A stretch of 64,000 bases of DNA from Streptomyces sp. AJS327 (GTDB lineage Bacteria; Actinomycetota; Actinomycetes; Streptomycetales; Streptomycetaceae). Of this stretch, positions 52,042 to 59,907 are shown in pieces. The DNA lies in contig NZ_SKBR01000001.1 of assembly GCF_013450295.1 (NCBI RefSeq), positions 1,624,501 through 1,688,500 on the forward strand. Direction: 5' to 3'. Position numbers and translations under genes: made by a program. Under the pieces are notes generated by a model. The model was not told the origin of the DNA and made no database searches. It saw only the letters and a program-made list of their open reading frames with translations. The first letter of the stretch is position 1. Each line of letters begins with the position of its first letter.

Positions 52042-52260
52042 GTGGAATCCAGGACGGCCGGGCGCCACAACGGAATACCGCGGAGAGTTGCGGCGGGTCC
52101 GGAGTTTCCGAACGTGTTCCTCCGGCACCGTGTCGTCACTTCGGTGGGAATCCGGAAACACGAAAAACAGCGGAGCCATCCGGAACGGATGGCTCCTGGT
52201 GCGTTCGAGAGAAATGGCCGACAGCGGCCACACGGTGCGGACACTTGGATTCTATGGTGA
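52042..52260 (+). CDS. Possible upstream ORF whose stop overlaps the bpsA-like start
   Basis: A 72-codon GTG-start ORF with an AAAGGGAG site seven bases upstream. It ends in TGGTGA overlapping the ATG of the bpsA-like gene (ATGGTGA at 52254-52260), and the latter has no good site of its own, so coupling is attractive. The product would be Arg/His-rich. Third-position G/C is clearly lower than in neighbouring genes, which argues against a conserved protein; a regulatory uORF is the better reading. The hairpin at 52172-52196 lies inside it. Confidence 0.3.
   Translation: MESRTAGRHNGIPRRVAAGPEFPNVFLRHRVVTSVGIRKHEKQRSHPERMAPGAFERNGRQRPHGADTWILW
52172..52196 (+). terminator. Terminator-like hairpin in the bpsA leader
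   Basis: GGAGCCATCCG-GAA-CGGATGGCTCC, perfect 11-bp stem, 57 bases before the bpsA-like ATG. No T-run follows. Candidate attenuator or structural RNA element. Confidence 0.5.
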
Positions 52261-54185
52261 CTGGCGGGCGAGACAGCGAAGCGGAGTCGGTGCTGCGGGA
52301 GGTCGCGGAAGCCGTCACCCTGCAGGAGGGCCCACCCGGTGTGCGGTCGGTGCTGCGCGCGATGCGCCAGCTGACGACGGCCTCCACCAAGGAGCTGAGC
52401 CGGTCGACGGGGCTTCCGGTGCCGATCGCGGCGGCGGTCGGCAACGAGCTGCGCCGCCGCGGGCTGTTCACCCGGGAGCGCCCCTCCCGGCTGACCCCCT
52501 CCGGCCTCGCGCTCGTCGCGGAGCTGGGCATGGACCTCTCGCTGGACGCCACCTGCGCCGAGTGCGACGGCCGTGAGCTGGTGATCCCGCCGACGCTGAG
52601 CGAGGCGGTCGAGCGGCTGACCAAGCTGATGGAGGCCGGGCCGGGCGCCGACATGAGCCTGGACCAGTCCCGGTGCACCCCGGAGACCAAGGTCCGCAGG
52701 GTGCTGGCGCTGGCCCGGGCCGGGGTCCTGCCGGGCGGCTCGCTGCTGCTGGTCGGCGACGACGACATGGTCTCCCTCGCCGTCGCGGTGGTGAGTGACC
52801 TGCTGGGCACCCCGCTGGTGCAGCGGCTCACCGTCGTCGACATCTCCGAGGAGATCCTGGGGTACATCCGCGAGGTGACCGCCGACCTCGCGGTGAGCGT
52901 CGAGACGGTCCAGCACGACCTGCGGGAGCCGCTACCCGAGCGGCTGCGTGGTCAGCACGACGCCGCGATGACCGACCCGCCCTACACCGCGGAGGGCGCC
53001 CGGCTCTTCCTCTCGCGGGTGGTGGAGGGGCTGCGGCCGGGCCCGGCGAACAGCGTCTTCTTCTCCTTCGGCGCCAAGAACCCGAACGAGATGCTGGAGG
53101 TGCAGCAGGAGATCCTCAACCTCGGCCTCGTCGTCAACGGGTTCATCCGCAACTTCAACGAGTACGAGGGCAGCGGCACCCTCGGCGGCACCGGCTTCCT
53201 CCAGCACCTGCTGACCACGAGCGCGACCCAGTCCTCGGTCGGCGGCAGCTACCAGGGCCCGCTCTACACCCGCGACAAGCGCTCGCGGCAGCGCGAGTAC
53301 GAGTGCGTCGCCTGTGGCGCGCGGGTTCCCGTCGGGCCCGGTGCCCGCTGGTCGTCGGTCGGCGCGCTGCGCGCGGAGGGCTGCCCCACCTGTGGCCGTG
53401 GCCCGTTCCGGCCGCGCCAGCTGGTGAGCATGGCCGAGCTGCCCGAGCCGCCCGCCCCGGCCCGGCCGCCGGAGGCGGCGAGCGGCGCGCCCGCGCCGTC
53501 CGATCCCGCCGGGTCCCGGCTCGGCGAGGCCTCGGCGTCCGTGGGTGACGGCTCGCGCCCGGCCGCCGTCGGCCAGGTGGGGCCCGCGGCCCCCGGGGAG
53601 CAGGACGGTCCGGCGCCGGACGCCGGACGGCTGGCCCCGGGCGGGGCCGCCCGGCGACTGCCGGAGCAGGCGCTGCTGGCCGTGCGGTCCGGCCCGTACG
53701 TCACGCGTACCGCCGGGGAGGCCGACCTCGACGCGGTGGCGGACTTCGAGGCCGAGATCGCCCGGGTCTCGTTCGGCAACGCGGCCGTGGACAACCCGCA
53801 GCGGCACCGTGCCCGGCTGGCGAGGGCGATGCGCAAGTCGCGGGAGGGCATGCTCGTCGCCTGCCTCCCGGAGGACGCCACCCCCGTCGGCTGGCTGTGG
53901 ATGACGGTCAACCAGAACACTATGACGGGTGACCGCTACGCCAACTTCCGCTCGCTCGCCGTCGCGCCGGTGGAGTCGCGCTCCGAGGTGGCGGAGCTGC
54001 TGGTCGCCGCCGGGCTGGAGTTCGCCGCCGAGCGGGACGTGGTCGAGGTCGTCGGCAAGACCCATATAGGGAACGTCTCGATGCGCACGCTGTACCGGAA
54101 GTTCGGTTTCGAGGCCGCGCACATGACGATGAAGCTGCGGTTGACGGAGGGGAGCGGGCGGGACGATGACCTCGCCGACGGATGA
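52254..54185 (+). CDS. Branched-polyamine synthase (BpsA-like aminopropyltransferase) fused to a C-terminal GNAT domain
   Basis: A 643-residue protein. Residues ~1-460 match N4-bis(aminopropyl)spermidine synthase: N-terminal winged-helix part, CAEC near 100, Rossmann motif LLLVGDDDMVSLA, VVDISEEILGYI, and the catalytic AMTDPPYTAEGA (DPPYT, ~240). A zinc-ribbon-like pair follows (CVACG ~351, CPTCG ~376). After a Pro/Ala-rich linker (~410-480), residues ~485-640 form a GNAT domain (FRSLAVAPVESRSEVAELLV, NVSMRTLYRKFGF). BpsA transfers aminopropyl groups from decarboxylated AdoMet to an amine. The GNAT fusion suggests acylation of the product. Its 3' end overlaps fkbH-like by 20 bases. Confidence 0.85.
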   Translation: MVTGGRDSEAESVLREVAEAVTLQEGPPGVRSVLRAMRQLTTASTKELSRSTGLPVPIAAAVGNELRRRGLFTRERPSRLTPSGLALVAELGMDLSLDATCAECDGRELVIPPTLSEAVERLTKLMEAGPGADMSLDQSRCTPETKVRRVLALARAGVLPGGSLLLVGDDDMVSLAVAVVSDLLGTPLVQRLTVVDISEEILGYIREVTADLAVSVETVQHDLREPLPERLRGQHDAAMTDPPYTAEGARLFLSRVVEGLRPGPANSVFFSFGAKNPNEMLEVQQEILNLGLVVNGFIRNFNEYEGSGTLGGTGFLQHLLTTSATQSSVGGSYQGPLYTRDKRSRQREYECVACGARVPVGPGARWSSVGALRAEGCPTCGRGPFRPRQLVSMAELPEPPAPARPPEAASGAPAPSDPAGSRLGEASASVGDGSRPAAVGQVGPAAPGEQDGPAPDAGRLAPGGAARRLPEQALLAVRSGPYVTRTAGEADLDAVADFEAEIARVSFGNAAVDNPQRHRARLARAMRKSREGMLVACLPEDATPVGWLWMTVNQNTMTGDRYANFRSLAVAPVESRSEVAELLVAAGLEFAAERDVVEVVGKTHIGNVSMRTLYRKFGFEAAHMTMKLRLTEGSGRDDDLADG

Positions 54186-55293
54186 GGTGTCCGAGGCGCT
54201 CCCGGCCGTGTTCGGCCACGTCAAGTGCGTGGTGTGGGACCTGGACGACACCCTCTGGGACGGCGTGGCGCTGGAGTCGGCCAGCGGCCGACCTCCGCCC
54301 CCGCGGGCCTGGGTCCTGGAGGCGGTCGACGCGCTCGCCGAGCGCGGGGTGCTCAGCAGCGTCGCCAGCCGGACCGCGCCCTCGGTGCTGGAGGCGTTGC
54401 GCGCCGACCGCGAACTCGCCCGCAGGTTCGTGGCTCCGCAGGTCGGCTGGCAGGACAAGAGCGAGTCGCTGCGCCGTCTCGCGACCGAACTCGGGATCGG
54501 CGTCGACTCCCTGCTGCTGGTAGACGACAGCGCGTACGAACGGGCCGAGGTCGCCGCGATGTTGCCTGGGGTCCTGACCCTGGAGCCCACGGCGGTACCC
54601 GCGTTGGTCGCGGGCGTCGCGCCCGCGGCCACCCCGGAGGCCGTGGCCCGCGTCGGCCGCTACCGCGAGGAGCTGGAACGCGTCCGGGCGGGGCGGGAGT
54701 TCGGCGGGTCCCGGGAGGACTTCCTGCGCTCCTGCGGTATGCGGCTGACCGTGGGCGCCGCGACCGCCGGGGAGTTGGCGCGCTGCGCCGAACTGGCCGT
54801 CCGTACCCACCGGTTGAACGCTTCCGGGCTGACTCCCCACGCCGGGGCGCTCGCCACGGCGACGGAGCGTGGCGCGCTGCTGCTCGTCGCGGAGCTGGAG
54901 GACGTCTTCGGCGGGTACGGACTGATCGGCGCCGCGCTGGTCGACCCGGCGCCCGAGGCGTGGCGCGCGGAACTGCTGGCGCTCTCCTGCCGTGTCGCCG
55001 GACGCGGGGTGTCGCAGGGTTTCCTGCGCTGGCTGATGGGCCGGGCGCGGGCGGCGGGCGCCCCCGAGTTCCGGGTGGACTTCCGGTCGACCTCGGCCAA
55101 CCTCGAACTGCGGCTGCTCTTCCGGCAGATGGGGCTGCGGCTGGCGGACGGCGCGCGGAGCGCCGAGCCGCCGGTGACCCTGGCCCGGTCGCTCCGGCGG
55201 CCGCTTCCCGGATATCCGGCGTGGCTGCGCGTGACGGAGCGGGGCGCCGGGGGAGCCGAGGCGGAGGGAGGGCCCGGCCGTGGCGGCGGGTGA
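54166..55293 (+). CDS. FkbH-like HAD-IIIC/acyltransferase protein
   Basis: A 375-residue protein. The N-terminal half is a HAD domain (VVWDLDDTLWDGVALES with catalytic DxD; VASRTAP; LLLVDDSAYERAEV), the C-terminal half a GNAT-like fold, as in FkbH proteins that dephosphorylate 1,3-bisphosphoglycerate and load glyceryl onto an ACP. FkbH genes normally sit in polyketide, tetronate or zwittermicin-type clusters. Here it overlaps the BpsA-GNAT gene and the ACP gene (14 bases), so the three proteins are made together. Loading of glyceryl on the neighbouring ACP is inferred from family and linkage. Confidence 0.88.
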   Translation: MTSPTDEVSEALPAVFGHVKCVVWDLDDTLWDGVALESASGRPPPPRAWVLEAVDALAERGVLSSVASRTAPSVLEALRADRELARRFVAPQVGWQDKSESLRRLATELGIGVDSLLLVDDSAYERAEVAAMLPGVLTLEPTAVPALVAGVAPAATPEAVARVGRYREELERVRAGREFGGSREDFLRSCGMRLTVGAATAGELARCAELAVRTHRLNASGLTPHAGALATATERGALLLVAELEDVFGGYGLIGAALVDPAPEAWRAELLALSCRVAGRGVSQGFLRWLMGRARAAGAPEFRVDFRSTSANLELRLLFRQMGLRLADGARSAEPPVTLARSLRRPLPGYPAWLRVTERGAGGAEAEGGPGRGGG

Positions 55294-55567
55294 CACGGAC
55301 GCCCGAGTGGAGCACGCCGTCCGCCGGTTGCTGGCCGAGGGGCTGGGTCGCCCGTACTCCGAGATCGACCGGCTCCCGGAGGACACCGAGCTGTTCGGAC
55401 CGGAACTCGCGCTGACCTCCCTCGCGGGCGTGGCGCTTCTCACCGGTATGCAGCGGGAGTTCGGCGTGGACGTGGCCGACGAGGACCTGAACCTCGACTC
55501 ACTGGAGACGATCGCCACCCTGCGGGACTTCGTCGCCGCCCGGGTGGCCTCCGGGCCGCCGGACTGA
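55280..55567 (+). CDS. Stand-alone acyl carrier protein
   Basis: A 95-residue ACP with helical profile and the phosphopantetheine region ELALTSLAGVALLTGMQREF; the attachment Ser lies in LTSL instead of the usual LDSL/LGDSL, a modest deviation. The start is GTG inside the end of the fkbH-like gene. It is the presumed carrier for the FkbH-like product; the Sfp-type PPTase at 49565 could activate it. No ketosynthase is present. Confidence 0.88.
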   Translation: MAAGDTDARVEHAVRRLLAEGLGRPYSEIDRLPEDTELFGPELALTSLAGVALLTGMQREFGVDVADEDLNLDSLETIATLRDFVAARVASGPPD

Positions 55568-55747
55568 GGCGCCGGGCGCGGCGCGGTGCTCGGGGTGGGC
55601 GCCCGGGGGAACCTGGCGTGCCGGCGGGGGCGCGGTCCGCCGTCGACCGGATGCGGCCGTTCCCTGGGAAGATCCCAACTCGGCCGTGGAGCCCTACTAT
55701 TGAGGTGGGGCGCGGCAGGCGTCCCCGTCAGTCCGAGGGAGGGACCT

Positions 55748-56278
55748 GTGAGCGGATTGAGCAAGGGCATCGGCAAGGCCGAGGTGACCCTCAAGTGGGA
55801 CCCCAGCCCGTTCGGTGCGCCCCCGACGGACCTTGATCTCGTCGCCGCCGTCTATCCCGCCGACGACCCGCGGGGCCGTCCCGGCTACCTGGTCTACTTC
55901 GACAGCCGCGCGCCCGACGGCACCATCACCCTCACCCGGGACAGCCGCACCGGTCAGGGCCTGGGCACGGACGAGGCGATGACCCTGGAGCTGGAGCGGC
56001 TGGCGGAGTCCTACGGCCGGGTCGTCTGCGGGGTGGCGATACAGCAGCGCGAGGGCCACAAGACCTTCGGTGAGGTGACGAACACCCTGGCCCGGGTGGT
56101 GGAGGACACCACCGAGCTGCTGCGGGTGGACTTCTCCGGCGCCCCCGACTCCACCGCCGCGATCATCTGCGAGTTCGTCCGGGACGACGAGGGCGAGTGG
56201 CGCTTCCGGCCGACCTTCCAGGGCATGGACACCGACCCGGCGGGCTTCGCCGAACTGCTCGGCGGCGACCCCCACTGA
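55748..56278 (+). CDS. TerD-family protein
   Basis: A 176-residue protein of the TerD/stress-protein family (ISKGIGKAEVTLKWDPSPFG-like N-terminus; DLDLVAAVYPADDPR; VYFD). TerD proteins bind calcium and take part in tellurite resistance and membrane or stress responses. The GTG start has GAGGGAGGG upstream. TACTAT at 55695-55700 could be its -10, and a TTCCCTGGGAA palindrome is at 55660-55670. A TerB relative is 3.2 kb downstream, but terZ/terC genes are absent. Confidence 0.88.
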   Translation: MSGLSKGIGKAEVTLKWDPSPFGAPPTDLDLVAAVYPADDPRGRPGYLVYFDSRAPDGTITLTRDSRTGQGLGTDEAMTLELERLAESYGRVVCGVAIQQREGHKTFGEVTNTLARVVEDTTELLRVDFSGAPDSTAAIICEFVRDDEGEWRFRPTFQGMDTDPAGFAELLGGDPH

Positions 56279-56611
56279 ACCGGGGCGGCCGGGCGGTCAC
56301 CGCCCGCCCGGGCCGTTCGCGGGGGCGGAGGGGAGCCTTGGTGAAGGGACGCCGGGAGACCGGTTGACGTGGCCGGAGCCGGGGACGCGTGGGGGAGCGC
56401 GTCTCCTATAATCCCTTGCCCCCGACGGCGGTTCGCCGGGAGGGCGGCCCTGCCGTCCGGGGCCCGCACGTTCCGCCGTGGCTGTTCGGTACGCCGAGCA
56501 CGTCCGGCCGTTCGAGCGAAGGAGTTCCGGTCTCCCCATGGACGACCCTCCGAGTCCCCACCGTGTCCCCTCCCCGCCCGTCCGCGTGAACTCCCGGGTG
56601 GAGGTGGCACG
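56279..56611. other. Intergenic region before the CBS-protein pair
   Basis: Contains TATAAT at 56407-56412, a perfect -10 hexamer about 205 bases before the GTG start at 56612; no -35 at the right distance is obvious. No gene recognised. Confidence 0.45.
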
Positions 56612-57961
56612 GTGACCTCCCTCCTCCCGCTGCTTCCCGCCCTCCCGCTGGCCCTGTGGTGCCTGGCGTCGCTGGCGGCCGGGTCCGCTCTGACCACCGT
56701 CGAGCAGGCGGCCCGCGAGCGGGCCGCCACCCCGGCCGAACCTGGCGCCTGTGGGGCGGAGTTGGCCGTGCGGCCACTCACCGTCCGGCTGTCCGGCGCC
56801 GAGTTGGCGGTCACCGTCACCGGACTGCTCAGCGGGATGCTGGCGGTGCCCGCGCTCGCCGCGCTGCTGCGGGTGCCGTTCGGCCGACTGGGCCTTCCGG
56901 ACGGAGTGGTGGCGGTCGTGACGATGACGCTGGGGGCCGCGCTCTGCGCCCTCGCGGTGATACTTACCGTCGAACTCGGCCCGAGCGCCGGGGTGTTCGG
57001 GCGGCTCCCGGGGAGGAAGCACGGAACGCCGCCCCCGGCGGGGCGCACCCGCGCTGTCGTGTCCGGACCGCTGGTCCGCCATCTGAACGGTGTCGCCGAG
57101 CGGTTGGTGCGCGGCTGCGGGCTGAAGCCCGCCCCGGAACCGTCGTCCGCCCGGAGCCCGGCCGAACTGGCCGCGCTGGCACGGCACTTGGCGCGCCGTG
57201 GTGGCATCGAGCCGGACACCGCCGAGCTGTTCGTCCGCACCCTGCGCCTGGGCGGCCTCACAGCGGAGAACGTGATGACGCCGCGGGTCGGGGTGATGGC
57301 GCTGGAGTGCTCCGCGACCGCGCTCGACGTGCGCAACCTGACGCGTGCCACCGGACTGTCCCGTTTCCCGGTCTACCGCGCGACGCTGGACGAGGTGGTC
57401 GGCGTCGTGGACGTTCGGGACGCGCTGGCCGTTCCGGCGAAGCGCCGTGCCCGCACCCCGGTCGCGGAACTGGCGGGGCCGCCGCTGCTGGTCCCGGCCA
57501 CGCTCAGCGTCGACCAGCTGCTCGCGAGGTTACGGCGGGCGCGGACGCTGGCGGTCGTGGTCGACGAGTACGGCGGCACCGCGGGTGTGGCCACGCTGGA
57601 GGACATCGTCGAGGAGGTGGTCGGCGAGGTCCGCGACGAGCACGACCCCGAGGAGGCACCACACCTGGCGCCGCTGCGGACCGGCGCGGACGGCGGCCGG
57701 GTGTGGCGGGCCGAGGGCAGCGTCCGCACCGGGCGTCTGCGGGGCATCGGCCTCACGGTGCCCGACGGGCCCTACGAGACCGTCGCCGGACTGGTCGCGC
57801 ACGACCTGGCGCGCATCCCCGAGCCCGGGGACGCGGTGACCACCGGGGGCTGGCGGCTGGAGGTCGTGGAGGTCGCGCACCACCGCGCCAGCCGGTTGCG
57901 GATCACCGCGCCCCGGGACGCGGGCGCCGTGCTGCCGGAGCCGGGGCGGGTCGTCTCGTGA
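56612..57961 (+). CDS. CorC/HlyC-family membrane CBS protein, with a TTA codon
   Basis: A 449-residue protein. Residues ~1-125 are hydrophobic (reduced DUF21/CNNM-like transmembrane part); residues ~210-345 carry a CBS pair (VMTPRVGVMALEC; SRFPVYRATLDEVVGVVDVRD; AVVVDEYGGTAGVATLEDIVEEVVGEV); the C-terminal ~85 residues form a CorC_HlyC transporter-associated domain. The family is linked to Mg/Co efflux. Codon 307 is TTA (57530-57532), implying bldA dependence. The GTG start has GGAGG, and its end overlaps the next gene's GTG (GTGA). Confidence 0.88.
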   Translation: MTSLLPLLPALPLALWCLASLAAGSALTTVEQAARERAATPAEPGACGAELAVRPLTVRLSGAELAVTVTGLLSGMLAVPALAALLRVPFGRLGLPDGVVAVVTMTLGAALCALAVILTVELGPSAGVFGRLPGRKHGTPPPAGRTRAVVSGPLVRHLNGVAERLVRGCGLKPAPEPSSARSPAELAALARHLARRGGIEPDTAELFVRTLRLGGLTAENVMTPRVGVMALECSATALDVRNLTRATGLSRFPVYRATLDEVVGVVDVRDALAVPAKRRARTPVAELAGPPLLVPATLSVDQLLARLRRARTLAVVVDEYGGTAGVATLEDIVEEVVGEVRDEHDPEEAPHLAPLRTGADGGRVWRAEGSVRTGRLRGIGLTVPDGPYETVAGLVAHDLARIPEPGDAVTTGGWRLEVVEVAHHRASRLRITAPRDAGAVLPEPGRVVS

Positions 57962-58992
57962 CCGCCACGCACCTCGGACTGTCGCTGGCAACGTTGGCCG
58001 GCACCGCCTTCCTCGTCGCCGCCGCGTTCGCCACGGCCTCAGTCCGGCGCGGCGCGATCGAGACCCAGGCCGAGGCGGGGAGCGGGCGGGCCCGTGGCGT
58101 GCTGCGGGGCCTGGAGCGGCTGCCCGGGCTGATGGCCACCGCGCGGCTGGGCGTCACCCTGGCTCCGCTGGTGCTGGGCGCGGTCGCCGTGCCCGCGGTG
58201 GCGCGGCTGCTGGAGCCGGGCTTCGAGGCGGCCGGGACGCCCCCGTGGCTTCCGCGCCCGGCCGCCTGCCTGCTCGCCCTCGCCGCCGTGGCCTATCTGC
58301 ACACGCTGGTGGGGGAGTTGCTGCCGAGGAACCTCGCGCTCGCCGCGCCGCGACCGCTCGCCCTGGCGCTGGGCCCGGGGCTGGTGGCGCTGGCCCGGGT
58401 GGCGCGGCCGGTGGTCACCGCCGTCCGCGCGCCAGCCCGCTCGGTACGGCGGCCGCCGGGGGCGGAATCGGGCGGCGAGGGCGGCGCGGTGTGCACCGGA
58501 CGCGACCTCAGCGCGCTGGTGCGCGGCTCCTCCGAGGCGGGGCTGCTGCCCGGAGGAAGCGGTGAACGAGCTTGCGAAGCCCTGGAGTTGGGCGGTCACA
58601 CGGTGGACGAGGTGATGCTCAGCCCCCGGCGGACCGTCACCGCCGACCACCGCACCACCCCGGAGCGGCTGGAGTGGCTGGCGGTCCGCCACGGGTACTC
58701 ACGCTTCCCGGTCGTCGGGCCCGACGGGGCGATGCTGGGCTACCTGCACGTCAAGGACGCGCTGGACGACACCCTGCCTCCGGGCCGTCCCTTCCCCCGC
58801 TCCGCGCTGCGGGCGCTGCCCCGGGTCCGGGCGGGCACGGCGCTCGACGCGGCGCTCACCGTCATGTGCGCGGCCGTCGCCCACCTAGCCGTGGTGGAGG
58901 ACGCCCGGGGCGCGGTGCTGGGGCTCCTGACGATGGAGGACGTGCTGGCCGAACTGGTCGGCCCCGTAACGGAGGAGGCGGCGGCACGCTGA
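57958..58992 (+). CDS. CBS-domain membrane protein, paired with the upstream gene
   Basis: A 344-residue protein with an N-terminal hydrophobic region (residues ~5-150, four helices) and a CBS pair (VMLSPRRTVTADHRTTPERL; YSRFPVVGPDGAMLGYLHVKDAL; LAVVEDARGAVLGLLTMEDVLAELVG). It lacks the C-terminal transporter-associated domain of the first gene, so the two probably form a heteromeric complex. Start GTG overlaps the previous stop; a terminator follows at 59063-59091. Confidence 0.88.
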   Translation: MTATHLGLSLATLAGTAFLVAAAFATASVRRGAIETQAEAGSGRARGVLRGLERLPGLMATARLGVTLAPLVLGAVAVPAVARLLEPGFEAAGTPPWLPRPAACLLALAAVAYLHTLVGELLPRNLALAAPRPLALALGPGLVALARVARPVVTAVRAPARSVRRPPGAESGGEGGAVCTGRDLSALVRGSSEAGLLPGGSGERACEALELGGHTVDEVMLSPRRTVTADHRTTPERLEWLAVRHGYSRFPVVGPDGAMLGYLHVKDALDDTLPPGRPFPRSALRALPRVRAGTALDAALTVMCAAVAHLAVVEDARGAVLGLLTMEDVLAELVGPVTEEAAAR

Positions 58993-59062
58993 CCCGTGTC
59001 CGCCGTCCGCCGCCCAACCGGCCTGGGCCGCCGGGGCGTTCGCCAACCGACGTGTGTCCGGG

Positions 59063-59091
59063 CCGCGTTGCACAGTGGTCTGTCAACGCGG
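59063..59091 (+). terminator. Terminator hairpin after the CBS pair
   Basis: CCGCGTTG/CAACGCGG plus inner ACAG/CTGT stem with one bulged base and loop TGGT, about 70 bases beyond the stop. Confidence 0.7.
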
Positions 59092-59154
59092 GGTCGTTGG
59101 GCGGCCGTCGGGACCAGATGTCGCGCCACCGTCGCCCTCGACGTACCGTGCCCG

Positions 59155-59340
59155 CCGGATCCCCGCACGTCCCGCACGTGGTGCACTCTCTCTTGGGCGG
59201 CCTGCCGGACCAGCCAGCGCGGCGTGCGCTCCTCACCGGGCAGCCGGGTCGCCGCGCGCTCCCAGGAACCCGGCGGCACCACGTCCACGGCGGGCTGAGC
59301 GCGCCACCGGACGGGGCGCGGGCCGGGTGGATCCGGCGAG
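59155..59340 (-). pseudogene. Possible DinB-like gene remnant
   Basis: On the minus strand the frame reads ..PVRWRAQPAVDVVPPGSW then ERAATRLPGEERTPRWLVRQ, AAQERVHHVRDV, reminiscent of the C-terminus of DinB/mycothiol-dependent proteins, which end with a His-His metal site (HHVRDV). There is no start or N-terminal half in the 460-base gap. Either a decayed fragment or coincidence. Confidence 0.35.
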
Positions 59341-59405
59341 GTCGCGAGGTGTCCCCGAAGGAGGGACGGAGCGTCAACCGCCGCTGGTTCGCCGGGCCTT
59401 GCTGA

Positions 59406-59426
59406 TAGATTCTACGCCGCTGTAGA
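59406..59426 (+). promoter_or_regulatory. Promoter/operator candidate for terB-like gene
   Basis: TAGATT (59406-59411) may be a -10; overlapping TCTAC-GCCGCT-GTAGA is an interrupted palindrome (59411-59426), 26 bases before the ATG. Confidence 0.4.
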
Positions 59427-59451
59427 TCACATCCCGTCTCGGAGGACACGC

Positions 59452-59907
59452 ATGGCGCTGTGGGACCGGCTCAAGGAATCGGCCTCGACGATGCAGTCGC
59501 AGCTGAACGCGAAGAAGAACGACCTCAAGAGCGGTGCCTTCCGCGACGCGAGCATGGCGATGTGCGCCCTGGTAGCGGCGGCGGACGGCTCCATCGACGA
59601 CGCGGAGCGGCGCCGGGTCGCCTCGCTGATCAGCACCAACGAGGTGTTGCAGAACTTCCCCGCCGACGACCTCCAGCGGCGCTTCGAGGACTACTGCGGC
59701 AAGCTCCAGGCCGACTTCGAGTTCGGCAAGGTCAGCGTGCTCCAGACGATCGGCAAGGCCAACAAGAAGGACACCGAGGCGCGCGCGGTGGTGCAGATCG
59801 GCATCGTGATCGGCGGCGCCGACGGCGACTTCGACCAGTCCGAGCGTTCCGTGGTCCGCGAGGCCTGCCACGCCCTCGGCATCCCGCCGGAGGAGTTCGA
59901 CCTCTGA
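59452..59907 (+). CDS. TerB-family protein
   Basis: A 151-residue helical protein of the tellurite-resistance TerB family (AMCALVAAADGSIDDAERRRV, with EF-hand-like acidic clusters; GIVIGGADGDFDQSERSVVREA). TerB is often membrane-associated and metal-binding, acting with TerD-type proteins. The ATG has GGAGG eight bases upstream. Followed by a terminator. Its partner may be the TerD at 55748. Confidence 0.92.
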   Translation: MALWDRLKESASTMQSQLNAKKNDLKSGAFRDASMAMCALVAAADGSIDDAERRRVASLISTNEVLQNFPADDLQRRFEDYCGKLQADFEFGKVSVLQTIGKANKKDTEARAVVQIGIVIGGADGDFDQSERSVVREACHALGIPPEEFDL

